NCBI GenBank assembly: GCA_900491605.1
Contig: UESW01005071.1
Location: 295,632-359,631, forward strand
Length of the DNA stretch: 64,000 bases
Direction of reading: 5' to 3'
Origin: Calamus simplicifolius
Lineage: Eukaryota; Streptophyta; Magnoliopsida; Arecales; Arecaceae
The first letter of the stretch is position 1. Each line of letters opens with the position of its first letter. Positions 1-10,835 of the stretch are shown piece by piece. A program made the position numbers and the translations under genes. The notes below the pieces were generated by a model. That model ran no database searches and had not been told where the DNA came from. It saw only the letters and a program-made list of their open reading frames with translations.

Positions 1-2130
1 ATTCCCGATTAAGAGAATATCATCCACATATAATACAAGAAATACAATAACAGAATCGTTAGCCCATTTATAAATGCAAGTTCTTCTTTATTTTTAATAA
101 AGCCATAAGATTTGATTACTTTATCAAATCGTATGTTCCAACTCCTAGATGCTTGCTTAAGTCCATAAATGGACTTCTGTAGCCTGCATACTTTAGACTC
201 ATCTTCAGATATAAAACCTTCAGGCTGTATCATATACACCTATTCTTCTAAATCACCATTTAGAAAAGCGGTTTTAACATCCATCTGCCAAATCTCATAA
301 TCGAAGTGTGCTGCTATAGCTAGCATAATCCGAATGGATTTCAGCATTGCCACAGGAGAAAACGTTTCGTCATAGTCAATATCATAACGTTGACGATACC
401 CCTTAGCAACCAGATGTGCTTTATAGGTCTCAACCTTTCGTCTGCGCCTCTTTTCTACTTAAAAACCCACTTACACCCTATGGATTTTATCCCTTCGGGT
501 GGGTCAACTAATGTCCATACATTATTGTCCTTTATGGAGTCAAGTTCGGATTTCATGGCCTCAAGCCATTTATTAGAGTCAGTCCTTTGTATAGCATCCA
601 TATAGGTGATCGGATCCTCGTTGTTCTCATCGAGTTCAACAGGATCATCATTATGGACCAAGAAACCTAAGTATCTTCCGGTTGATGTGGTACTCTACTA
701 GATCACCTTAATGGTGCATCTAAAATGGGTTTTGAGTTTGATCTAATCAACTCAGATTCTAAGGGTTCACTGGTTTGTGTTGTTCCTTCTACTTGATGAA
801 CTTCCTCAAGTTCAACATTAGAGCTATTTGTTCCTTCACTAAGGAACTCCTTTCAAGAAAAAACGGCTCTATTACTAATGAACAACTTTTGTTCTTCAGT
901 ATTGTAGAAGTAATATCCTTTGGTCTCTTTCAGATACCCGATAAAAAAATATTTATCGATTTGGGTTCAAGTTTGTCTGATTTTGCACGTTTCACATAAG
1001 CCGGACACCCCCAGACTCTCAGATAGGTAATAACCGGTTTATGTCCATACCACATCTCATGTGGAGTTTTAGAAACAGACTTACTTGGAACCTTATTAAG
1101 AATATGACAAGCTGATTCTAATGCGTATCCCCAAAATGATATTGGCAAGCTCGCAAAACTCATTATGGACCAAACCATGTCTAACAGAGTTCGATTCCTT
1201 CTTTCCGACACACCGTTATGCTATGGTGTTCCAGGAGGAGTCCATTGGGAGAGAATCCCATTCTCTCTTAAATATGTCACAAATTCATTGGAAAGGTATT
1301 CGCCTCCTCGATCTGATTGAAGGATCTTAATACATTTTCCTGTTTGTTTTTCTACTTCTTTATGATATAGTTTGAACATTTTAAACGACTCAGATTTATG
1401 TCTCATAAGATAGACATAACCAAACCTAGAAAGGTCGTTTATAAAAGTAATGAAGTAGTAATATCCACCTTTGGCACAAGTGCTCATTGGTCCATATACA
1501 TCAGTATGTACTAGACTCAATAGCTCTTTGGCTCTTTCACCTTTTCCAGTAAAAGATGACTTGGTCATTTTACCAAGAAGACAGGATTCACATGTAGTTA
1601 ATGATTCACAATCATCAACTCGAAGGATGCCCTCCTGAGTTAACCTATTTAATATGTTCTTATTGATATGACCCATCCGATGGTGCCAAAGATAAATGTC
1701 TGTGACATCAGTTATTCTAGGGTACTTACTTGAATTATACACTACATTCACAGGCTGTGATAATATATAAATGCCATTAGATAAATGCCCAGTCATTACA
1801 GTGACTCCATCCATAATGATATTCAAAGTAACATCCTTTATTGAAATTTTATAATGACTTTTGGCCAAAAGGCCTACAGAAATTACGTTCAACAAGAACG
1901 TTGAGCAAAAATGATAATCATTTAGTATAATGACATTTCTATTGAAAACTATTTCAAGAACTCCTAATGTCAGTAGTGGAACTAATCTTCCATCGCCGAC
2001 ATTAAGGAATCTTTCATTATCCTCAAATCTTCTGGTGACCTGTAGTCCCTGCAATGAATTGCAAATGTTAAAAGGACTCCCGGTATCCAATACACAGGTC
2101 TGATTATTATATACAGAAAAATTACAAGGT
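1..2130 (-). pseudogene. pol: Copia pol remnant: protease, integrase, reverse transcriptase
   Basis: In order on the minus strand: protease active-site DTGS (about 2079-2087); the GAG-pre-integrase motif LWHHRMGHINKN; integrase with HTDVYGPM, SDRGGEY and ERRNRTLLDM (the D,D,E region); then the reverse-transcriptase start WLEAMKSELDSIKDNNVW (about 500-560), YGLKQASRSW, and YVDD at 19-30. An in-frame TAG at 1221-1223 replaces a glutamine-type codon just before the integrase glutamate; both flanking pieces are in the same frame. A frameshift in a T-run follows near 940, and further stops lie at 660-860. The element is therefore dead despite good motif preservation. Confidence 0.92.
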
Positions 2131-2131
2131 G

Positions 2132-2992
2132 TTATATAAATACCTTGTTGAGCAACATCTTGCTCTTTTTCTTCTTTTGCTTGTTTTGATCAAGTGTGGC
2201 AATGTAAGGAGGACAGTTCCTATTCCAGTGCCCTTGCATCTTGCAGTGAAAGCATTCAGCTTGACTTTTATCAACTTTCTTTTTCTGCATCTGACCCCTT
2301 ATAGATGTCCTAGCATGTTGCACCTTTTATTATTCTTTTTCTTCTTCCCTTTTCCAAAGGGTTTACGCTCTACCTTAGATCCTTCAACCACATTAACCAA
2401 ACCCTTATCCTTCTCAAAGTTCTATAACAACCCCAACAAACCGTGGTAGTTGACTGCAGGCTTTGTCATTCGAAAATGAGTAAGGAAAGGTCGGAAGGAT
2501 GGAGGCAAGGAATTCAGGATCGCATCTTTTCTAACTGCTCATGTAAGGGAAAGTCGAGCTTGCTTAGGAGTTCTATCTTCTCGATCATGTACAATACATG
2601 ATCAGTGACAGGAGATCCATCCCTCATTCGAGCATTGAAAATAGCACAACTAGTCTTGTGCCTTTCAACATCATCGGGTATGCCAAAGATTCATTCAATG
2701 CTTGAATGATTTCTTCTGGCTGAGCATTCTCGAACCGGCAACCGAATTCATCGTTCATTGCTGCTAGCATGATACAACGCATGCTAGTTCTATCATTGAG
2801 CGACTTCTGATAAGTGTCTCTCTCAAAACTTTAGGTGTTTACATTAGGTATCTTTGGTGCAGGATTATTCAGAATATATAGAATCCTCTTATGCTCAAGG
2901 ATGATCTTAAGTTTTCTGAACCAGCTATTAAAATTGGAACCATTCAATTTGCCACTATCCAATAGGGACCTTAATGATAAATTAGTGGCCAT
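2132..2992 (-). pseudogene. gag: Copia gag remnant with CCHC zinc knuckle
   Basis: The likely start codon is at 2990-2992 (MATNLSLRSLLDSGKLNGSN), followed by the F-x-x-W typical of plant copia gag, here FNSWFRKLKIIL. The frame is interrupted within about 55 codons. A zinc knuckle, CFHCKMQGHWNRNC, is at about 2213-2254 in a later open piece. The knuckle binds RNA during packaging in this family. Stops and shifts between the two pieces make this a non-functional gag. Confidence 0.8.
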
Positions 2993-4584
2993 GTTCTGCA
3001 TAAGGAAAAACTAAAGTTTATTAGTATATAAATTGATTCAGTCTAAAGACTTGGACTTTAGTCTAAAGATTCTCCCATTATTTTGTTCAAATTGGCAGCC
3101 TCTACACCCCAATTCGAAGAATTATTCTTAATTCTTTAGCGGGCACTAAGATCTACATAAACTACATACAGGCCCAAGTGAAGCTTGGCTAACCCATATG
3201 CATCTAAGAGTAGGTTCAAAACCAATTATTTTCCCAAACAATTCTTAGTGTTCAGTTTTGCCCCATATACCTCTTCAGCAGGCATGAAGTGCCTTTACTA
3301 AAAGTTCTGGTTAGGTCCAACCATTAAACGATATAATCAGTGTAACCTATCAATAGACAACCAAGCCTGAGTGAAGCTCGGCTCACCTGACTGTCTATGT
3401 AATAGTTACGCTGACTTATCATATAATGAATGATAATTCCGATGGTTGACAAGCACCAGACATGGAGTGCCTCCAATGATTATCAAGACATCAGACTCAT
3501 TATCATCCACCTTAATGGGAGGCTATGATTTAGTTATCATATAACTATTTCATTTTAAGGACCTAATAATTTTAGAGGATTTAATAATCTGTAGATAAAT
3601 TGACTAATCAAGTTCTCCCATTGAATCTATGAAATCGGTAGAATGAAACAAGATTAAGTCAGGTTAAGTGGCACCTAAATTAGTCAGACTGATTTCCTTA
3701 CAGGCATGGGTCAACCCAAATCAGGTAAATGATCTGAATCATAAATGGTTCACCACATTGACCAGGTGAGTGAGATCGATGGGAGGGATATGCCATTAAC
3801 TCGTTAAAGACGCATTAATACGAGTAGCTCCCAATTAAAAACCATTCGATCGTTGATCCTAGAGCAACTTGCCAACTCACCTTGACATCATATGGTTAAC
3901 CAATTTTGATTTGACCATCTAAGAGATTCATGCTCAACCACGAAGCCTAATCTACTTCCATTTGGTTTAATCAAAGAGAAGGACATGATCAACTACAACT
4001 ATTGTTTGATTTAGAGCATTCTTAACATAATCTAATTAGATTTGATCAAATACTCTTATAGTCCAGTTGATTTAAACCTTAGGGTCTAATCCTTTATGGA
4101 CCCGATTTAGCTAACCCAAAGGATTAAATATATTTCATGTTTACATGTCATATATTTCAATCAAGCATCACATGTATTATGTTACTACTCATAATTCCTA
4201 TATTTAGATCATATCTAAAGAGATTATGAATTAACATTTGACATTCACATTAGACTCTCATAAATATTTGTATGTTTCATAACATAGACATCATGCCATC
4301 ATATATCATGTCTATGTTTATAATAAACATGCAAATATCATATTTTTATACAACATCAATATGTATCAAATATAAAACATATTTTGAGAGTGTGTGTAAT
4401 CAGTGTTTTGAAGCCAAAGATCAATTTAAATTATCACGGCAATATGTCAAAGAATACCTCGTTGAATGGGTAATTTGGATTCTCAATCCATCTGTGACCG
4501 AATAGACCTGTGATTTGTTTTAGCCTTGATTACATAATTAATAGGAGCATTAATTTACATGCAATAAATTAGATCAATACGAAA
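2993..4584 (-). other. Untranslated leader of the copia element
   Basis: About 1.6 kb between the primer-binding site and the gag start has no supported reading frame. Short related motifs recur, for example AAGTGAAGCTTGGCT near 3176 and GAGTGAAGCTCGGCT near 3370. I see nothing else coding here. Confidence 0.6.
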
Positions 4585-4601
4585 CCATCGCTCTGATATC
4601 A
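4585..4601 (-). other. Retrotransposon primer-binding site
   Basis: The minus strand reads TGATATCAGAGCGATGG. This resembles the common copia site TGGTATCAGAGC, complementary to the 3' end of initiator methionine tRNA, with one change in the first bases. It lies 2 nt inside the LTR, as expected, and fixes the LTR boundary. Confidence 0.85.
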
Positions 4602-5147
4602 TTTGAAGGGAGAAACAATCTCCGAGGCATGCATGTTTTAAAAAATTGATAACAATTATCAATGCGAAAATTTAAAGATTACATACTAATTTATCTAACA
4701 TGCATCAAGATCATATCTTTGCCTTGTATATAGGATCGATTGATCCAAAATATGCATATAAATAAAACTATCAAGATCATGTCTTGATCTTCAAGGCAAG
4801 AAGTCATATTTCTTATCTTGAAGCATGCCTTAAGATCTAGAGATCATATCACTTACCTTAAAGGCAATTGGTAAATCCTTTTATGCTTTGCAGCCGTTCA
4901 ATCGTCCGGCCTCTAGTATCGTCCACGCGAAGCCCCGAATGATCGGATTCCCGAGAGTGCTAGCTCGCAGAAAACGACTTTGCTGATCTTGAATCCTCCC
5001 ACTTGAGTTCTTCTTCTAGGATCCTCCACACTTCCGTTAGCACCAGAATCACCAGGATTTTCTATTCTAATTCTTTAGAAAATCAATTCACGACATATCG
5101 TGTGTTATTTTTTTTTTTTTTCTGTGTAATCTGGTGAGGGATGTCTT

Positions 5148-5157
5148 CTTTTTATAG
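5148..5157 (-). promoter_or_regulatory. Copia LTR TATA box
   Basis: The minus strand reads CTATAAAAAG about 1.5 kb into the LTR. Transcription (start of R) would begin about 30 nt further on, near 5120. It is placed immediately downstream of the tandem-repeat block, the usual site for LTR enhancers. Confidence 0.6.
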
Positions 5158-5210
5158 TCTCTTTTTAGCCAGCCCATTAAATTTTAACATTTAGAATTCC
5201 GTCGCTTGGC

Positions 5211-5354
5211 GAAAACCAAAGAGACGCTGAACCGTAGCGCTTGGTTAATTCCGACGTTCAGTAAAAAACCAAAGAGTCGTCGAACCGTAGCGCTTGGTTA
5301 ATTCTGACATTCGGTAAAAACCAAAGAGTCGTCGAACCGTAGCGCTTGGTTAAT
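5211..5354 (-). repeat. Three-copy 52-53-bp tandem repeat in the LTR U3
   Basis: Three near-identical units contain ACCAAAGAG then GAACCGTAGCGCTTGGTTAA. The ACC anchors are at 5215, 5268 and 5320, giving periods of 53 and 52 bp. The block sits just upstream of the LTR TATA box on the minus strand. Confidence 0.85.
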
Positions 5355-6661
5355 ATAAAGAGGCGCATTTATTCCATATAATTCTAACACTTTAGAATTC
5401 CGACCGAATTGTTTGGAGAAGATTAATGCAAGACATTAAATTCTACATGTGAATTTAATCTCTCAGACTTATGCAAGAGGTTTGGGTTTAGTTTTTGGTT
5501 TAAGCTAATCTGAATTTATTGGACTGAACCCACATAGATCATGGTCCTAGCCCAAATCAAATTTGGCTAGTCCTGAATATATTTAAATCCAAATCAAGTC
5601 TAATTTTAAATCAATATTTGAAATTGACTAGTCCTTCTAATAGACTTAAACCAAATTGAATCTTATTCAATTGTACTTAACCCAATTGAGATAATTCAAT
5701 CAATCAAATTGATTAATTAAATCATATACGATTCTCAATCGTTGATCAGCAAACAGATCATCCTAGGAAACTTCTATGCGTGTAACTCTCTAGGTTCAAA
5801 CCTAAGCCGGTAGCATAGAAACAACTTTCTATACTAATCGATGTGCCCATCTAGCAATGGAACCCGACATCCGGATAGGTCGAAGAGTTACCGAGCAAAC
5901 TCCAAGAACCCTAAGAAATAGTTACCATATAATTCATCCTCTTGACCACAAATGCTAAGGATGGCTTAAGAGCCTATCAACTCTAAATAGCAAATCCATA
6001 AAGTGATTTCAATTTTAGTGATCATGTGACTTTCACATGAAGTGCCTTGGCCAAGGTCTTGCTAAATTGAAACACAAGCATTTCTCCTTTTAACGGGATA
6101 GGTCAAATTCCATCTCGATCCACAACTGACTACCACAAGTACTTGACTGCACCCAGTAACCTTTCGTAGCTGGATTAGAAATCCAGGTGGTCCGGCACCT
6201 AAGTACAATGAGTTGCTTGTAAGCCACTGGTTATGATATTCAGGTCTGAAGGATACTTATACCTATATATTCTTGGATTAACTCTTGACAGTAGAGTATC
6301 CGGAAATGAGTCACGTTCGGTGAATTGTATCCTACACTTTCACCTGTATGTCATACCAGTGTCTCTACACTCTTTGGTTAAGAGGACAACCAACAAATAT
6401 GATATACAACGTCCTATAATTGATAGTACTATGGTCCTGTCATAGTATATCATATGGTCGCGAACCTTTTTGAGGACCTTCAAAGATAAATCCTCCTTTA
6501 TCGTAAGGAAGATCCTAAGGGCTTCATTACAATCATGAGTATTAAGAAGATGTTCTTGTAATGAATAAATTGCCAAATAACTTTTATTAATATGTCAATT
6601 TATATATAATTTACATTAGCACAATCATCAAATAATTGGCTTTAGGATATAATTCCCAACA

Positions 6662-9600
6662 TATGCTACCTTAAAGGCAACAATCGATAAGAGTGAGAAG
6701 GTTTGGGCAATGTAGAAGGAGCTGGCTCGGAAGGCTTTGTTTTGTTCAGGATGGATGTGGAGAGAAATTGCAGGGATATAATGGTCATTGTCCATTGGGG
6801 TAAATTAGGTTTTTTTTTTTTAGGTGTGGGTGTAGAGAGCAAAAATAGCAGTGTATTAGAAGCTCCCTTGTAAGATGCATCATCTTCTTTGTATTTTGAC
6901 AATTTTAGTCCACTATTCTAAAGACATCCTTGTGTGTCTTTTTTTTTTTTTTTTCTCCAACAATGCAAGTGCCTTATGTGATGTTATACCTCCAATGAGT
7001 ATGCATAATATTAAAAACCTATTTTTTCTCTCTCTTTTATTTTTGTTTGTTAGTCAATTATATATTTAAAAAAATTAACAAAGTTTGCGTTTGTATGTGT
7101 GTTTTCCAATAAGGGAGTTAAGCTACCTATGCATCATGCTTGAGTACCTAACATAGCCATTGTTTTATTATCCTTGAGTCCTTTGTTAATTGCTTTTGTA
7201 TAGTACATGAGTAGATAGTAGATGATTTTATCATGTGCAAGTGTTTATATATTTGCATGCTTATGAGCTGACCTCTTTTATTAATTATATTTGCTTGGTA
7301 AGCTATGAAGCAATTTACTTCCCATACATTCTATTTATTCTTTTTAGTAAAAGCACACTTTTTGGTTGATATTTGGATAAAGCATTGGTAATGTATATTG
7401 CTTGCTTTTTTCTTGTTGAATTTTTACTAACAAGGACCAGCACAATGGATGGCTCTTTTCATTCATCATAGTAGCATGCTGCTCTTTGGCTAGTCTAAAA
7501 ACATCTCACATCATAACATAGCAAGAGTTCAAGGAAAAGCCAAAACACAAACTTTTGTCTCCATTTTTTTTCCCCCTTGAGGAATCTCTCTAAAATCTTT
7601 ATCATACTGAGATGATGTTCAAGGCATGCACCTAGGTGCTAACAATTCAAACATGAAGCTTAAATGTAAATTTATGGAAATGTTATGATAAAAATGATAT
7701 CTATGCTTCAATCTAGAAGCTGAGTTTCATGTCAATTTTCTTTTTATATTCCCTATTTTCTTTGAACCTTTTATTTTTCATTTGGAATTAGCTTCTTTTA
7801 ATCTTTTAAAGGTTGAGACCTATTACAGCATAAAATCTTAGATATGCCACATTTGTTTGTGAGATAAAACTTTAAATGTTTTTAATAATAACTTAAAAAT
7901 ATGATATTTTTATTAAAAAAAATCTAAAAAAGGATGAGTTAGAGGTTGATAATGATAGAATGATAACGAAATAGGACTAAACTAGATGCTAAAAAGGCTA
8001 AAAAAGTATTAGTCACACTATAAGAAAGTTAGAGATCTAGCGGTTTTTTTTTTATTTTTGGTACTTTATATGGTTCTAATTTGTCAAGATTGTGCTTAGC
8101 TTTCTGGATATTTAAAATTTTAGATATACTCTTTTGAGAAATAATCTTTGCTTAACATTTGAGAAATATTTCAAAGTAATCCAAAAATAAAAAAATTTAT
8201 TGACTTGCTAGAAATTTTAAAAAATATTTTTTTATATATGGTGCAAACATGCAGGCTACTTTTTAAGGTTGTATATTATTTATTTTATTAATTTTAACCA
8301 ACTTTTTGCAATAAGATGGTGGTGAGAGGGTAATGCCGTTAAAATATGGAAGACTAAGCTGAATCAAGTAAAAGTCTGAGGGTTTGATTTGTAAAGTGAG
8401 TTCGTTACCAAAACAAAAGAACTCACACGTTTCATGTGACTCTCGATAATGATCCCGAACTGCAGTCGCATCAACAAATCGATCAACATGGAGAAAAATC
8501 AATCGGACGGTCCGGATTAGCGTGCGTGGACGCCTGTGGGATGCCAGATAGCTAGCCGTCAGTAAATAACAAAAAAAGTCAGGTAATAAATTAATACATT
8601 AATGTAATGGAAACAAGCAGGAGAAGATGTGCTGACTCAGTTTTTATCATCGATGGTATTATTAGTGGCAGATGAATTTGATCATCTAAATTTCTCAATT
8701 TTTTTAATTAAACTTTATGCAGCTTGAACTGGTATCTCATACGCTACTCGAATCCTATATGCTCATTGTTTCATCATCGAAAGGGATTATACTACGATCA
8801 TTCGGCTGGGTTTGACATGATTCAAGCGTTCACATACCTAGCAATTTTTTATTTTATAATATCTGGCTATTCTTTAGAGGTATATGCAGTTCAGATTCGA
8901 TATATCTAAAAAGAAGTTAATATTATGGCTGATTGAATGGAGGCATTAGTGATCTATTATTTTAATTTTTAAATTTAAAAATAAAAAAATTTTATCCTAT
9001 TATACTCGAGTAAATACTATATTTTGATGTATAAAGGTTGACTATGATACATGTGGGTTGATTCATGCCAGGCGAGTATTATCACCGCTTTTATCAAAAA
9101 AAAATAAAAATAAAAAATTGAAAACAATAGGGGGCAAAAGTTGACGTCAAGTGTGGAGAACAAACCCGGTCGGCAAATTGGTCCAGCAAGCCGAACCGGG
9201 ACAGTTATGGTCGGGTCCAATATAATTTACCAAAATTTCCCTTATGCGTCCAATTTCACATTATCATTGCTGCAATACTAATTTTATGAATTATATAAAT
9301 AATTTGAGACATTTATTAACAAGAGACTCTAGATTAATTTTCTAACAACCATATCATGCAATAATGCATGGCCTATGGAAACTTAAAATTATTTTCTTTT
9401 TTTAAAGAAGTAAAAGCAATATTTCATTATAATTTTTCCCAACAATAAATAATTTGAATTTTTCGCTATTTATCTGATTACTATATTATTTTATTATATA
9501 TAAAAAAAGGGTCCAGTATCTTATTATGCCAATGATCGTTAACAATGTTCAATAAAATAGACTATTAATCTGGAAAACAAAAAATTAATTAGATTTGGGT

Positions 9601-9679
9601 TTAGTCCGGTTAGGTTGGCCATGAAACCGGTTGGATCGGATCCGATCGGACCGGGTCCAGTCGCATCGCTAGCATTGTT
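6662..9679. other. AT-rich intergenic stretch
   Basis: No convincing gene, RNA gene or bounded transposon is visible. There are many A/T runs and short spurious open frames. A locally GC-richer patch near 9150-9220 and 9600-9665 precedes the hAT element. Nothing further can be supported. Confidence 0.5.
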
Positions 9680-9687
9680 CCCATCAG

Positions 9688-10491
9688 TAGGACTGAAAAT
9701 GGATCGAATACGGATCGAATAGTAGTATATTCATATTTGTATCCATATTTTTTAAGGGATACAAATACGAATAAAATACTAAACGAATATTAAAATTTAT
9801 GTCCATATTTATTCTAAACGGATACGGGTACGAATCCGATATCAAGCATATCCATATTTGTTATATACGGATATGGATACGAATCGGATATCAACCATAT
9901 CCATATTTGTTATATATGGATACGGATATGAATCGGATATTAAGTAGTGTTTGATACAAAAATGTTGTCCTATACCATCTGGTATCGATCTATATTATCC
10001 AATTTTGAATGGCACTATGCCTAGAAATGAGAAAAGATATAGAGAGCCTATCTCCATATTTGGTAGGTACTTTACTACATTACTTATAATATATTAAATA
10101 TATTAAACTACCGATAATTTTAGTACTAGTTTGCAAATCTTGGTTTTAGGTTTACCTAATTAAGTTCATATATTAGTTCAGCTAAAACTTATTAACATGT
10201 TATATTATGTCCTATATTATTATTTTTGAATATTCTTATATTGCACCCATTTTCATACCATTATCCTGTGCTAGACTGAAAAAAAATATATATATCCGAA
10301 TTCGATTACCTTTTGGATTAGATATCTGAATTCATAACCGAATCTAATTAAACTGTAAAATAAAAAAATTTATATTTATATTCTCCGGATCCAATTATCT
10401 TTTGGATTAGATATTTAAATTCATATCAGGATATGATTAAACTGTAAAATAAATATTAATTCGATAAATTCAAATACCGTTTTCAGCCTTA
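9688..10491. mobile_element. Non-autonomous hAT element (804 bp)
   Basis: The termini are imperfect inverted repeats: TAGGACTGAAAATGG on the left, and TAAGGCTGAAAACGG when the right end is read on the minus strand (12 of 15 match). They are flanked by an 8-bp target duplication with one mismatch, CCCATCAG at 9680-9687 and CCCGTCAG at 10492-10499. Eight-bp duplications and TAGGG-type termini are hallmarks of hAT. The interior has repeated motifs such as CGGATATGAATCGGATAT and no transposase frame. Confidence 0.82.
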
Positions 10492-10499
10492 CCCGTCAG

Positions 10500-10506
10500 T
10501 ATATAT
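10500..10506 (+). promoter_or_regulatory. Candidate TATA element of the V-ATPase H gene
   Basis: TATATAT begins just past the hAT target duplication and about 336 nt upstream of the start codon. The following sequence is pyrimidine-rich and 5'-UTR-like. The transcription start is not known, so the assignment is positional. Confidence 0.4.
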
Positions 10507-10835
10507 CTCAGAAACGTCTGCTTCGCTCCTAGTATTACCGCGGCTGGGAGCTTCTCAGAGATCACGTCTCTCCAAAAATTTTTTTTTTGCGGCTCCGGTG
10601 AGAAGCGATTCCGAGTTCGATAAGAAATCGTTTCTTTTTTCTCTTATATAACTGTGATTTTTTTTTTTGCGCAATTCGTGAGAGATTTAGATCATTGGTT
10701 TTGATTTGTCGTGGAAATTTCGTTGCCAGAAATCCCTCTCACGTGAATCTTTTTGGGTTTTTTAGATCCGTAGCTGTTCGGTTCTGGAAGAATTTAGGGG
10801 AGCGGTTTCATCGCTTCGAGACGCCGTTCGTCGCC

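Larger units (their letters stand above)
1..6661 (-). mobile_element. Ty1/copia LTR retrotransposon, left-truncated by window edge
   Basis: Reading on the minus strand from high to low coordinates, this has the copia order: LTR (4604-6661), primer-binding site, long leader, gag, zinc knuckle, protease, integrase, then reverse transcriptase running off position 1. Integrase before reverse transcriptase defines Ty1/copia rather than Ty3/gypsy. RNase H and the second LTR must lie left of the window, so target duplication and LTR divergence cannot be assessed. The coding part carries a nonsense codon, frameshifts and stops, so it is not autonomous. The roughly 2-kb LTR and 1.6-kb leader would fit a large Tork/Angela-type lineage, but this is inference without a tree. 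Confidence 0.95.
4604..6661 (-). repeat. 5' LTR of the copia element
   Basis: On the minus strand it begins TGTTGGGAATTATATCC at 6661 and ends CTTCA at 4604, giving the canonical TG...CA ends. It is followed after 2 nt by a primer-binding site. Length is 2058 bp. It contains a TATA box at 5148-5157 and, just upstream on the minus strand, a block of 52-53-bp tandem repeats. No host gene lies in it. Short open frames inside it have no recognisable domain. Confidence 0.9.

Noticed and set aside
1..6661. Endogenous viral sequence
   Set aside because: Gag, protease, integrase then reverse transcriptase between LTRs is a standard Ty1/copia retrotransposon with no envelope-like or viral movement gene visible.
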